Source: JACCYX01 sp964610045
Lineage (GTDB): Bacteria; Chloroflexota; Chloroflexia; Thermomicrobiales; UBA6265
Direction: 5' to 3'
NCBI GenBank assembly: GCA_964610045.1
Contig: CAZSUN010000010.1
Location: forward strand, 1-64,000
Length of the DNA: 64,000 nt
Shown here in pieces: positions 36,404 to 44,101 of the stretch; within the stretch, counting starts at the first letter, position 1, and each line of letters begins with the position of its first letter. Under the pieces are notes generated by a model. The model saw nothing but the letters and a program-made list of their open reading frames with translations. It had not been told where the DNA came from and did not search any database. Both the position numbers and the translations under genes were made by a program.

Positions 36404-36646
36404 CTATCGTGGTTGTGGTGCAGCAACTGGATCGGTCTCACCACCGAAGAGCCTAGCCAGAGACGTCAGCTGGTACACACCGGCAACACCAACCAGGATA
36501 TAGATGATCCGGGACACGATATTGGTCTCGCCAAAGTCGTCGCCGGTGATCGTGGCGACGAGGTCAAGCTCGAACAGGCCCACAAGGCCCCAGTTCAGCG
36601 CGCCGATAATTACCAGAAGCAGGGTTACGATATTAGCCGTTCGCAT
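36404..36646 (-). CDS. DUF378 small membrane protein
   Basis: An 80-residue inner-membrane protein. Two hydrophobic helices (VTLLLVIIGALNWGLVGL and IIYILVGVAGVYQL) flank a short acidic loop, and the N-terminal phrase IIGALNWGLVG is the hallmark of the DUF378 family. The molecular function of the family is unknown. ATG at 36646 is chosen because it begins the family sequence, with GGAAGGG upstream; the open frame to 36766 encodes unrelated sequence. It sits between the ferritin-like gene and the sucrase/ferredoxin-like gene. Confidence 0.8.
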   Translation of the reverse strand: MRTANIVTLLLVIIGALNWGLVGLFELDLVATITGDDFGETNIVSRIIYILVGVAGVYQLTSLARLFGGETDPVAAPQPR

Positions 36647-36790
36647 GCCGATGGTCCCTTCCTGTTTCGCCCAACACTCACAATGAGCGTTCAGGACAAC
36701 GTACCTCACCTTACAGTAGAGGTTTAGGAGGGGCCATCGTATACCGGGACTATGGCCAACGTGCATGTTCCCGCGGACGGCCTGAACGCC

Positions 36791-37792
36791 CTATGTGGGA
36801 ATGGCTGACAGAGTGGAACCCGTCCGGTCGATGAGGCGGGTGTCGTACGTTGGGGACTCGTACAATTCCGGGTCTCCCGAAGCGCCCTGCGACATGACCG
36901 TGCCGGTTTGCCAGACCTCGATGGCGACGGTGCCGCTGCGATCGGTTTCGACATCAGTCCAGGCGAACGTGACCGACCAGCGGCCATCGCCGGTCTCGAC
37001 AGGCTCGGAGGTCTCGACCAGCCAGCTCGACCATGCCCAGCCGGCCTCGATAAACGCCATGCGTTCGGCGACCTGCTGGACTTCGTGCGCGAGCAGGGTC
37101 GATCCCCGGTACCGGTGGGCTACCGTGGTTACGGGCTGGTCGCGATGGACCAGTCGCGCCAGGTCGGTCATTTCGAGCAGTCCCCAGTATCGCCCGTCCG
37201 GCAACTCCAGCGCGGTTGGGGCGAACCGGTGGCCGCCAAAGTGCGTGCATCGCCAGGCGCGGACCTGGTCCCCGGTGGAATCGGCGATTTTACGCAGGAT
37301 GCGGTAGGCGGGGTAGCCGAATGTCCCGCAGCAGATGTCGACCGAGCCGTGGGTGCAGATGAGCAGATCGCGTGTACCCGTGTCCGGCAGGCGGAAGGGA
37401 TCGGCGGACGCTGACTCCGGATCGTCGATCAGTGCGGCGAGCACGGAAACGATGTCGTTGGTGGGCACCAGGTACTCGCGCCGTTGATACCGATGCCGGT
37501 GGCCCGAGCCGGTGTAGCAATCGATGAGCCGTGAAAACCCGGGAACCGAATACCCCTCATCCGGGGCGATGCCGAGGAAGCCGATCGACAGTTCCCGCTG
37601 GTAGGCGCTGTAAATGAGCGCCTTCATGCCATCCGGCAATTGCTTTGCGGACAGCACCTCATACGGCCACGGCAGTGGGAACTCGGTCGCGATGTAGCGA
37701 TCGACCGCCCAGGCGCTGCCGATGGGGTCCTCGCCGTTTTCGGCGGTGTAGACGGAGCAGAAGCGCGCCGGCGTTGGAGTCGTGGTGGTCAT
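36791..37792 (-). CDS. Sucrase/ferredoxin-like family protein
   Basis: A 333-residue cytoplasmic protein of the sucrase/ferredoxin-like family, which has a thioredoxin-fold [2Fe-2S] domain. The diagnostic segments are CTHGSVDICCGTFGYPAYR and CTHFGGHRFAPTALELP, supplying the Cys and His residues that would bind a cluster. Family members are poorly characterised; a redox role is inferred. ATG at 37792 starts MTTTTPTPARFCSVYTAENG, and no better start is seen. The gene lies downstream of the exporter operon but is separated from it by a terminator at 37906-37926 and another hairpin at 37820-37848, so it likely has its own promoter in that spacer. Confidence 0.85.
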   Translation of the reverse strand: MTTTTPTPARFCSVYTAENGEDPIGSAWAVDRYIATEFPLPWPYEVLSAKQLPDGMKALIYSAYQRELSIGFLGIAPDEGYSVPGFSRLIDCYTGSGHRHRYQRREYLVPTNDIVSVLAALIDDPESASADPFRLPDTGTRDLLICTHGSVDICCGTFGYPAYRILRKIADSTGDQVRAWRCTHFGGHRFAPTALELPDGRYWGLLEMTDLARLVHRDQPVTTVAHRYRGSTLLAHEVQQVAERMAFIEAGWAWSSWLVETSEPVETGDGRWSVTFAWTDVETDRSGTVAIEVWQTGTVMSQGASGDPELYESPTYDTRLIDRTGSTLSAIPT

Positions 37793-37819
37793 GCCCGTCC
37801 CGGAATCTCAACCTGGAGC

Positions 37820-37848
37820 CCAAAGCCGAGTCAAGCACTCGGCTTTGG
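37820..37848 (-). promoter_or_regulatory. Perfect 11-bp stem-loop before the sucrase/ferredoxin gene
   Basis: ccaaagccgag (37820-37830) pairs perfectly with ctcggctttgg (37838-37848) around a 7-nt loop, 28 bp upstream of the gene start. There is no T-run on the minus strand. It could be an operator, an mRNA 5' stem or a second terminator. Confidence 0.4.
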
Positions 37849-37884
37849 TAGGGTACGGATCGCGAGGTGTGACTGTCAACGCCG

Positions 37885-37975
37885 GGAGATACGAGGAAAC
37901 GGAAAGGGCCGGCACTCGGCCGGCCCATCCCTATTTTCTCTTTTCTCTCTCCTCTTTTCTCCGTCCTCGTCACTG
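37885..37975. repeat. Copy 1 of a dispersed purine/pyrimidine repeat
   Basis: A purine-rich arm (acgaggaaac, then ggaaaggg) and a pyrimidine-rich arm (catccctattttctcttttctc) flank a GC hairpin. Almost the same two arms recur at 42513-42715, suggesting a dispersed intergenic element. The pyrimidine arm runs into the last bases of the exporter permease gene. Confidence 0.5.
37906..37926 (-). terminator. Terminator of the exporter operon
   Basis: gggccggc (37906-37913) pairs with gccggccc (37919-37926). On the minus strand the stem is followed by TTTCCGTTTCC. It lies about 44 bp past the stop of the ABC-2 permease. Confidence 0.65.
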
Positions 37976-38836
37976 CTTGCCGCGGCGCTCGTACATCCAG
38001 ACAGCCAGCGGTGCCGCCACCAGCAGCATCCCGGACAGGATCGCGACGGCGATCCATGCCTTGTTGCCAACTTCCGGATACCCGGTCAGCAGACCGCGAA
38101 CCGCTTCCAGGACCAGCGTGAACGGCTGATTCTCGGCGAACCCGCGCAGCCAGCCCGGCATGAATTCCGGCTGCACGAAGGTGCTGCTGAGGAACGTGAG
38201 CGGGAAGATAATGACGAACCCGATTGAATTCACGGCCTCGATCGTCTTGAGCCAGAGCCCGATCACCGCCCCGATCCAGGCGAGGACGAACGCGAGGTAG
38301 AGCATCAGCGCGATTGCGGCCAGCCATTCGAGGACATTGGCGGTTGGCCGGAACCCGACCAGGAGGCCGACGATGATCGTGATCCCGGTCGTGAAGGTCG
38401 CGATGGCCATGTCGGCCAGGATGCGTCCGAGCAGCACCGACGACCGTGTCATCGGCAGCACCCGGAACCGGTCCATGATGCCGTCCTTGGCATCCTGTGC
38501 CAGCCCGAGAGCCGTGTTCATGCAACCGAAAACGAGACCCTGGACGATGATGCCGGCCACCAGGAAGTTGACCGCGAGGACGCCAGGCGGCATGGTGGCC
38601 TGGACCGTGCCCCCGAAGATGTAGCGGAACAACAGCAGGAACATGATCGGCATGATGGTGACGCCCATCAGCCAGTCCGGCTGCCGCGGAATCCGCATCA
38701 GGCTGCGCCGCGCCAGGATCAGCGAGTCGACCAGGACGCTCAACACCTTGCCGCGGTTCACCATCTCCAGGTCGGCATAATTCCGGGCCGGGGCTGCCGG
38801 TACGTCGATTGGAGCCGGAATGGTTTGGCTGCTCAT
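37970..38836 (-). CDS. ABC-2 type exporter permease (DrrB-like)
   Basis: Membrane subunit (288 residues) of an ABC exporter for drugs, lipids or glycans. A cytoplasmic N-terminus of about 55 residues leads to six hydrophobic helices. The conserved segment GIMDRFRVLPMTRSSVLLGRI, here split by the first cytoplasmic loop, and FLSSTFVQPEFMPGWLRGFA are typical of DrrB-type permeases. Its ATG overlaps the stop of the ATPase gene by 4 bp (ATGA), so the two are translationally coupled. Substrate is unknown; daunorubicin-type names describe the family only. A terminator follows the gene. Confidence 0.88.
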   Translation of the reverse strand: MSSQTIPAPIDVPAAPARNYADLEMVNRGKVLSVLVDSLILARRSLMRIPRQPDWLMGVTIMPIMFLLLFRYIFGGTVQATMPPGVLAVNFLVAGIIVQGLVFGCMNTALGLAQDAKDGIMDRFRVLPMTRSSVLLGRILADMAIATFTTGITIIVGLLVGFRPTANVLEWLAAIALMLYLAFVLAWIGAVIGLWLKTIEAVNSIGFVIIFPLTFLSSTFVQPEFMPGWLRGFAENQPFTLVLEAVRGLLTGYPEVGNKAWIAVAILSGMLLVAAPLAVWMYERRGKQ

Positions 38837-39852
38837 GCTGCGCGTTCCCCTTCTGGACCTTCCTCGACCGGCTTGCCGGTAAGCGTCAGGAACACTTCGT
38901 CGAGGGTCGGGCGCCGCAGCGCCAGATCCGTGATTTCGAGCCCGGCCGCATCGAATTGCCGGACGACCTCCGCCAACCCCTTCGCGCCTTCGCCGAAGGC
39001 GACCGTCAGGTGGTGGGAATAGGGATCGACCGTGACGCCGCCATCGGCCTCCGCGGCACTTCCCGCGACCTGCAGGAGACTGCGTTCAGCCAGGTGCAGG
39101 TCGGAACCGGGGGCAACCGCGATCTCGAGGCGCTCGCCACCGAGTTGGGCCTTCAGCTCGTTGGCGGTGCCCTCGGCGATGACCTTGCCGTGATCGACCA
39201 TCACGATCCTGTCAGCAAGTTGATCGGCCTCTTCAAGGTACTGCGTCGTCAGCAGGACGGTTGTCCCGTCGTTGACCAGGTCCTGGATCACGGTCCACAT
39301 GCCATTGCGGCTGCGGGGATCGAGGCCTGTCGTCGGCTCGTCCAGGAAGATGACCGGCGGCGCGACGATCAGGCTGGCTGCGAGGTCGAGACGCCGGCGC
39401 ATGCCGCCCGAGTAGGTCTTGAGCGTCCTGTTTCCGGCATCGGTGAGGTCGAACCGTTCCAGCAATTCGTCCGCGCGTTTCTTCGCCGAGCGGTAGGTGA
39501 GCCGGTAGAGCTGCCCGAACATGATCAGGTTTTCCCGCCCGGTCAGGATTTCGTCGACCGCCGCATATTGCCCGGTGAGCCCGATTGAGGCTCGGACCGC
39601 CTCCGGATCCTTCAGGACATCGATCCCGGCCACCTGGGCGGAACCGCTGTCTGGCTGGAGCAGGGTCGTCAGGATATTCACCGTGGTGGTTTTCCCGGCG
39701 CCGTTGGGTCCCAGCAGCCCGAGTACCGACCCCGCCTTGACGGTCAGGTCCACCCCGGCGAGCGCCATCGTCGTGCCGAATGATTTGGTGAGTCCCCTGG
39801 CGACCACGGCATCGCCGGTCGTTTTCGGGGACTTGCGAACAACTGTCGCCAT
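38833..39852 (-). CDS. ABC exporter ATP-binding protein (DrrA-like)
   Basis: ATPase subunit of 339 residues partnering the permease encoded just downstream. Walker A is GPNGAGKTTT, the signature is TYSGGMRRRLDLA, and Walker B is VIFLDEPTTGLDPRSR, which also carries the DrrA phrase. The C-terminal 100 residues form the family's regulatory extension with LRRPTLDEVFLTLTG. ATG at 39852 has AAGGAG 5 nt upstream; the frame is open to 39981 but without family sequence. A tandem 10-bp direct repeat at 39990-40016 in its upstream region may be an operator. Confidence 0.92.
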   Translation of the reverse strand: MATVVRKSPKTTGDAVVARGLTKSFGTTMALAGVDLTVKAGSVLGLLGPNGAGKTTTVNILTTLLQPDSGSAQVAGIDVLKDPEAVRASIGLTGQYAAVDEILTGRENLIMFGQLYRLTYRSAKKRADELLERFDLTDAGNRTLKTYSGGMRRRLDLAASLIVAPPVIFLDEPTTGLDPRSRNGMWTVIQDLVNDGTTVLLTTQYLEEADQLADRIVMVDHGKVIAEGTANELKAQLGGERLEIAVAPGSDLHLAERSLLQVAGSAAEADGGVTVDPYSHHLTVAFGEGAKGLAEVVRQFDAAGLEITDLALRRPTLDEVFLTLTGKPVEEGPEGERAA

Positions 39853-39989
39853 TGCCACTCCTTCGATCTCCGTTCGATCCGGAGACCGTTCCATCAACGT
39901 CCCGGGCAGGGACGCCAATTCGTGCTGTCCAAATGCATCATCCGAAACAATGTGGACGTAATCGGTCCTCTTTCCTGGCAATCGCCCAA

Positions 39990-40016
39990 GAGTGTACGTT
40001 CACCCTGAGTGTACGT
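39990..40016. promoter_or_regulatory. Tandem direct repeat GAGTGTACGT, candidate operator
   Basis: Two exact 10-bp copies (39990-39999 and 40007-40016) are 17 bp apart start to start, about 140 bp upstream of the exporter ATPase start. Each contains, on the minus strand, a TACACT that could be a -10 element. A dimeric regulator binding direct repeats is a reasonable guess. Confidence 0.4.
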
Positions 40017-40067
40017 GGAAATCGTCACAAAACCGCGTCACCCAATGGGACATTTCGTCAACTCGGC

Positions 40068-40084
40068 TACACTCACCTGTGAGT
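40068..40084 (+). promoter_or_regulatory. Candidate -10 box and short palindrome of the thi operon
   Basis: TACACT at 40068-40073 could be the -10 box of the thiamine-salvage operon, placing the transcript start just before the riboswitch. It overlaps the near-palindrome actcac-ct-gtgagt (40071-40084). A convincing -35 box was not found. Confidence 0.35.
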
Positions 40085-40105
40085 GCGTTGAGCGCTCCGT
40101 TGACC

Positions 40106-40200
40106 ACCGCTCGGGAGCTCGGGAGAACCGGGCTGAGATCGCGCCCGCAATCCGGCGCGGACCGTTGAACCTGATCCGGGTAATGCCGGCGCAGGAAGCG
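40106..40200 (+). promoter_or_regulatory. TPP riboswitch (THI element)
   Basis: Thiamine pyrophosphate-sensing leader. The conserved blocks appear in order: CTCGGGAG after the first stem strand, GGCTGAGAT, then TTGAACCTGATCCGGGTAAT and GCCGGCGCAGGAA. The closing stem can form between CGCT (40108-40111) and AGCG (40197-40200). The element ends 7 nt before the start codon of the ABC ATPase, and the Shine-Dalgarno AGGAAG (40193-40198) lies inside its last conserved strand. Binding TPP would therefore be expected to hide the ribosome site directly. It identifies the downstream transporter as a thiamine-precursor system. Confidence 0.92.
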
Positions 40201-40207
40201 AAGCCAG

Positions 40208-41038
40208 ATGTCACTGCATGCACAAACTCCCGATCCGCTCGCGACTCCCTGCCTGCATCTCGCCAACGTCTCCGCGACCTACGTCGAGGACGGCCAGACG
40301 CTCGATGCCCTCGCCGGGATTACCTTCGACATCGCCGCTGGCGAATTCGTCGCCCTGATCGGGCCGTCCGGCTCCGGCAAGAGCACCCTGCTCGACATCG
40401 TGTCGGGTCTTTTTGCCGAGACCGGCGGTGATGTCCTGATTCTTGGCGAACCGTTGCCGGTCGCCGCCCGGCTCGATCACTCCGCCTACATGCGCCAGCG
40501 CGATCTCCTGCTCCCGTGGCGAAAGGCCCTCGACAACGCCACCATCGCGCTCGAAATCCACGGCCTGTCCCGGCAGGAGGCCCGCGCTCGCGCCCTGGAA
40601 CGTTTTCCGGAGTTCGGCCTGACCGGGTTCGAGGATTCCTGGCCGGCCCAGCTCTCCGGCGGCATGCGCCAGCGGGTGGCATTCCTCCGGACCATGCTCG
40701 CCGAGCGCCCGCTCCTGCTGCTCGATGAGCCGTTCGGCGCCCTGGACGCGTTGAGCCGCGTCAACCTCCAGTCCTGGCTCCTCGACCTCTGGGAGCGAGA
40801 ACCGCGCGCTGTGCTCCTGGTCACCCACGACATCGACGAAGCGGTGTTCCTGGCAGATCGCGTCATCGTGCTGTCCAGCCGGCCTGGCCGGATCGTCCAC
40901 ATCGAGCAGATCGAACTTCCCCGGCCGCGCCGGCGCGCCGACCTCGCCAGCGAGCAGTTCTTTCGCCACCGTGCCCGACTCGCCGCGGCGCTTGGGTTGC
41001 TCGGGGAAACCTCCCAGCAGGACGAGGTGGACCGGTGA
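40208..41038 (+). CDS. thiZ: ABC transporter ATP-binding protein, HMP/thiamine-precursor uptake
   Basis: ATPase (276 residues) of a nitrate/taurine-type importer. Walker A is GPSGSGKST, the signature is QLSGGMRQRVAFLRTML and Walker B is LLLLDEPFGALDALSR, followed by the switch His in VTHDIDEAVFLADR. The TPP riboswitch directly upstream and tenA downstream mark it as ThiZ, which powers uptake of hydroxymethylpyrimidine or its formyl-amino precursor. ATG at 40208 uses the Shine-Dalgarno within the riboswitch. Its stop overlaps the permease start by 4 bp (GTGA). A substrate-binding ThiY is not found beside it. Confidence 0.88.
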   Translation: MSLHAQTPDPLATPCLHLANVSATYVEDGQTLDALAGITFDIAAGEFVALIGPSGSGKSTLLDIVSGLFAETGGDVLILGEPLPVAARLDHSAYMRQRDLLLPWRKALDNATIALEIHGLSRQEARARALERFPEFGLTGFEDSWPAQLSGGMRQRVAFLRTMLAERPLLLLDEPFGALDALSRVNLQSWLLDLWEREPRAVLLVTHDIDEAVFLADRVIVLSSRPGRIVHIEQIELPRPRRRADLASEQFFRHRARLAAALGLLGETSQQDEVDR

Positions 41039-41814
41039 ACGGAAAGCAGGGCTCACGTTTCGATTGGGTGTGGCCGGCACTCCTGCTCCTTTTCCTCGCG
41101 TTGATCTGGGAGATCGCGGTCCGCGTCTCGGACACGCCCTCCTGGATGCTGCCGCCGCCATCCGCCATCGTCGAATCGTTCCGGCAGGATTGGCGGATGC
41201 TGCTTCAGCACACCTGGGTCACCCTGGTCGAGGTCCTGCTCGGCTTCGGCCTGGCACTGGTCGCCGGGATCGTGACCGGTGTCGCCATCGACAGTTCGTC
41301 GATCCTGCGCCGGACCATCTACCCGTTGATCATCGCCAGCCAAACCATCCCGATGGTGGCTCTCGCGCCACTGATGCTGATCTGGTTCGGCTATGGCCTC
41401 CTGCCCAAGATACTGATTACCGCGCTGATCGGCTTCTTCCCGATTGCGGTGAATACCGTCGACGGGTTGCGATCGGCGGACCGCGAAATCCTCTCGCTGC
41501 TGCGGGCGATGGGGTCCAGCGCGTGGCAACGCTTCCGGATGGTGCGCGTCCCGTCCGCCTTGCCGCTGGTGTTTTCCGGCGCACGTATCGCGATCACGTT
41601 TTGCGTGATCGGGGCGGTCTTTGGGGAACTGGTCGGGGCTAGTGAGGGGTTGGGTTACCTGATGACCCGGTCGGCGGCGCAGTTCCAGACGGCGCGGCTG
41701 TTTGCCTGTATCGTGATCCTTGCAGTGATGGGCATCGGGTTGTTCGGCCTGGTTGCCCTCATCGAACGGCGTATGCTGCCCTGGCGGCGGTTTCTCACGG
41801 ACACCGGGAGCTGA
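41035..41814 (+). CDS. thiX: ABC transporter permease, HMP/thiamine-precursor uptake
   Basis: Membrane subunit (259 residues) with about six helices, of the BPD_transp_1 type. The cytoplasmic loop that docks the ATPase is visible as LLRAMGSSAWQRFRMVRVPS and then ALPLVFSGARI. The N-terminus has a single hydrophobic anchor (VWPALLLLFLALIWEIAV). The GTG start at 41035 overlaps the stop of the ATPase gene, so the two are coupled. It is assigned to thiamine-precursor uptake from its position between the TPP-riboswitch-led ATPase and tenA. By sequence alone it could be any sulfonate/nitrate-type permease. Confidence 0.85.
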   Translation: MNGKQGSRFDWVWPALLLLFLALIWEIAVRVSDTPSWMLPPPSAIVESFRQDWRMLLQHTWVTLVEVLLGFGLALVAGIVTGVAIDSSSILRRTIYPLIIASQTIPMVALAPLMLIWFGYGLLPKILITALIGFFPIAVNTVDGLRSADREILSLLRAMGSSAWQRFRMVRVPSALPLVFSGARIAITFCVIGAVFGELVGASEGLGYLMTRSAAQFQTARLFACIVILAVMGIGLFGLVALIERRMLPWRRFLTDTGS

Positions 41815-41834
41815 CGAGGCTCCCCGAGGAATGT

Positions 41835-42503
41835 ATGGCCCGGATCACCGATTATCTCCGGATGCAGGCAGACGATGTCTGGCAGGCGCAACATGCCCAC
41901 CCGTTCGTGCGCGGCATTGGCGACGGCACGCTGGATCCTGCGAAGTTCGGCCACTGGCTCCGGCAGGATTACCTTTTTCTGACCGAGTACGCCCGCCTGG
42001 CGGGGGCGGCCGTGCTCCGCGCGCCCGGCCTCGACCAGATGAAAACCTTCTCCCAACTGCTCTACGAGATCCTTGGCCGGGAGATGGAGCTGCACAAGAG
42101 CTATTGCGCCGAGTTCGGGATCACAGCCGAGGACCTGGCGTCCGGCGTGATGACCCCGACCACCCAGGCCTATACCGACTTCCTGCTGCGGGCTGCCACC
42201 ACCCGCGACTGGGCGGAACTCCTCGGTGCGTTACTGCCGTGCATGTGGGGCTACAGCGAGGTGGGCACCACGCTGGCGGCACGAGGAATGCCGGACGATC
42301 CGCGCTACCGGCGCTGGATCAACGTCTACGCCGATCCCGAGTTCGGCGAGATCGCGACCTGGTGCCGCGACCTCCTCGACGACGCCTGCGAGGGATTGCC
42401 CGAGCCCCGGCTTGCCGCCGTGGAGCGGCTCTTCATCACCTCCAGCCGCTACGAGCTGCAATTCTGGGAAATGGCCTGGGTGTTGGAGGACTGGCGCGTG
42501 TGA
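41835..42503 (+). CDS. tenA: TenA-family aminopyrimidine aminohydrolase (thiaminase II)
   Basis: Cytoplasmic helical enzyme of 222 residues that hydrolyses aminomethyl-pyrimidine breakdown products of thiamine to HMP for re-use. The family's catalytic Cys lies in LLPCMWGYSEVG and the catalytic Glu near the end in YELQFWEMAW; the substrate-gripping Tyr/Asp residues occur in LRQDYLFLTEYARL. It begins 20 bp after the permease stop, so the riboswitch controls all three genes. Together they form a salvage route for extracellular thiamine degradation products. The gene ends next to the dispersed purine-rich repeat. Confidence 0.92.
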   Translation: MARITDYLRMQADDVWQAQHAHPFVRGIGDGTLDPAKFGHWLRQDYLFLTEYARLAGAAVLRAPGLDQMKTFSQLLYEILGREMELHKSYCAEFGITAEDLASGVMTPTTQAYTDFLLRAATTRDWAELLGALLPCMWGYSEVGTTLAARGMPDDPRYRRWINVYADPEFGEIATWCRDLLDDACEGLPEPRLAAVERLFITSSRYELQFWEMAWVLEDWRV

Positions 42504-42512
42504 CGGGAGAAG

Positions 42513-42715
42513 TGAGGAGAGAGAAACGAGGAAACAGGAAAGGGTCGCTCCCTGGCATCGCCGGACCACTCGAATGGGAACATGCTGGCCGAGGCGAGGT
42601 CAGCTGATTCCAGGGCCGACGCGGGGTCGGCCCCTACAAACGACCGGCCTTGCTCTCTCATCCTATTTTCTGTTTTCTGTTTGCTATTTTCTCTTTCCTC
42701 ACTACCTGTGGCATG
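42513..42715. repeat. Copy 2 of the dispersed purine/pyrimidine repeat
   Basis: Starts with a purine-rich arm (agaaacgaggaaacaggaaa) just after tenA and ends in a pyrimidine-rich arm (tcctattttctgttttctg and on to ctctttcctcac). The arms match those at 37885-37975 and are roughly complementary to each other. The middle includes a ggggtcggcccctac-type GC segment. The pyrimidine arm encodes the last 15 or so residues of the MFS protein on the minus strand. Confidence 0.5.
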
Positions 42716-43914
42716 GATTCCGGCGCCCGCAGGGAGAACAGCACCCCGCAGGCAAGCAGGAACGCTGCCGTGAACATGAGGGCCGCTTCCGGTGATTGCA
42801 GGTCGGCGATGGCCCCGAGCAACAGGGGACCAACCACATACCCGGCATCGGCCAGGGCGCGGTAGAGCCCGAGGGACGGCGCGACCATGCCGGGCGGGGC
42901 GATGTCGGTCGCGTAGGCCGCCGGGGCCGCGCCGCTGATCCCGCTCGATGCGCTCCAGAGCAGGCAGCAGAGCAGGAATCCGGCGAAGGTGCCGATCGTG
43001 CCGAACAGCATCATCGCGACGCCGCTGAACAGCATCGATGGCACGATCACCGCCTTGCGCCCGTAGCGGTCCACCAGGGAACCGCTTGGGTATACCAGCA
43101 CCAGGCCGACGATGCTGATCATGCCGATGCCCAGGCCGATCTGGTCGGGGGAGAGACCGATTCTGTCTTCGGCGAGCAGGGGGATCACGTTGAACAGGCC
43201 CCCGGTGCGCGCGAAGAACGCGGCGAAGCTGGTCAGGCAGATCAGCGCGAACCCCGGCACCCGGAGGATGAGGTCGATTTGCTGGCGGAATGGCAGCGCG
43301 ACCCCTGGAGCGTGGGATCGCGGACGCAGGTCGCGCGTTTCCGGGACGAAGGCGAAAGCCAGGATGGTGACGACACCAGCCAGCACCGCGTTGGCCCAGA
43401 ACGGGGCTGCCAACCCGTAGCGGTCGGCCAGCCACCCTCCCGGGAACGCCCCGGCCCCGACCGCGAACAGGAACACACCCTGGTAGATTGCCATGACCCG
43501 GCCACGGTTATGGGGCGAGGCGATATCCGCCAGCACCACCTGCCCGGCTGTGAGGACGAGGGCCGCGCCCGCGCCCGCGACGAATCTGGCCCCGAGGAAC
43601 ATCGTGTAATTCGTGGACAGGGCGCACAGGATGGTGCCAACGACCGTGACCGCGCCTCCGAGCGCCAGGGTGTGCCGCCGCCCGATCAGGTCGGCGAGGC
43701 GGCCAGCGGGGAGGTTGATGAGGAACCGGGCCGCCCCGTAAACGGCGATCGTCAGGCCGATGGCGGTTTGGCTGACGCCGAAATCCTCGGCATACAGCGC
43801 GACGACGGGCACGATCGAGCCGAAGCCGAACTGGTTGGCGGCGATCAGCACGCACATCCAGATGAGGACATTCCTGCCTTGCCGCGAGAGACCGATATCG
43901 TCGAACCGCGGCAT
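42658..43914 (-). CDS. MFS transporter, probable drug/solute exporter
   Basis: A 12-helix major facilitator of 418 residues. The loop 2-3 signature is present as GRLADLIGRRHTLALGG and its echo in the second half as GSLVDRYGRKAVIVPS, typical of DHA1-type exporters. The substrate is not predictable. ATG at 43914 has an AAGGCGG site; the open frame continues to 44115 but with unrelated sequence overlapping the kinase leader. Its last residues (VVRKEKIANRKQKIG) come from the dispersed repeat, so the original stop was probably displaced when the repeat inserted. It is divergent from the kinase gene across about 190 bp. Confidence 0.88.
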   Translation of the reverse strand: MPRFDDIGLSRQGRNVLIWMCVLIAANQFGFGSIVPVVALYAEDFGVSQTAIGLTIAVYGAARFLINLPAGRLADLIGRRHTLALGGAVTVVGTILCALSTNYTMFLGARFVAGAGAALVLTAGQVVLADIASPHNRGRVMAIYQGVFLFAVGAGAFPGGWLADRYGLAAPFWANAVLAGVVTILAFAFVPETRDLRPRSHAPGVALPFRQQIDLILRVPGFALICLTSFAAFFARTGGLFNVIPLLAEDRIGLSPDQIGLGIGMISIVGLVLVYPSGSLVDRYGRKAVIVPSMLFSGVAMMLFGTIGTFAGFLLCCLLWSASSGISGAAPAAYATDIAPPGMVAPSLGLYRALADAGYVVGPLLLGAIADLQSPEAALMFTAAFLLACGVLFSLRAPESMPQVVRKEKIANRKQKIG

Positions 43915-44101
43915 GTCCCGCCTTTCCCCGATGGTGGATGCGAACCCCGCCAGCATCGCATCAATCCCGGACGCGGACAAACCCGCAGGCGGTGCCCTGT
44001 CTCCAGGCGGCAGGCCAATGCACCCAAACCTCGTATCATGTGCGCTGGTACACCGGCCGGGCACGCCGCCATTCGTGACACGCAGCAACAGGCAGGATGC
44101 A

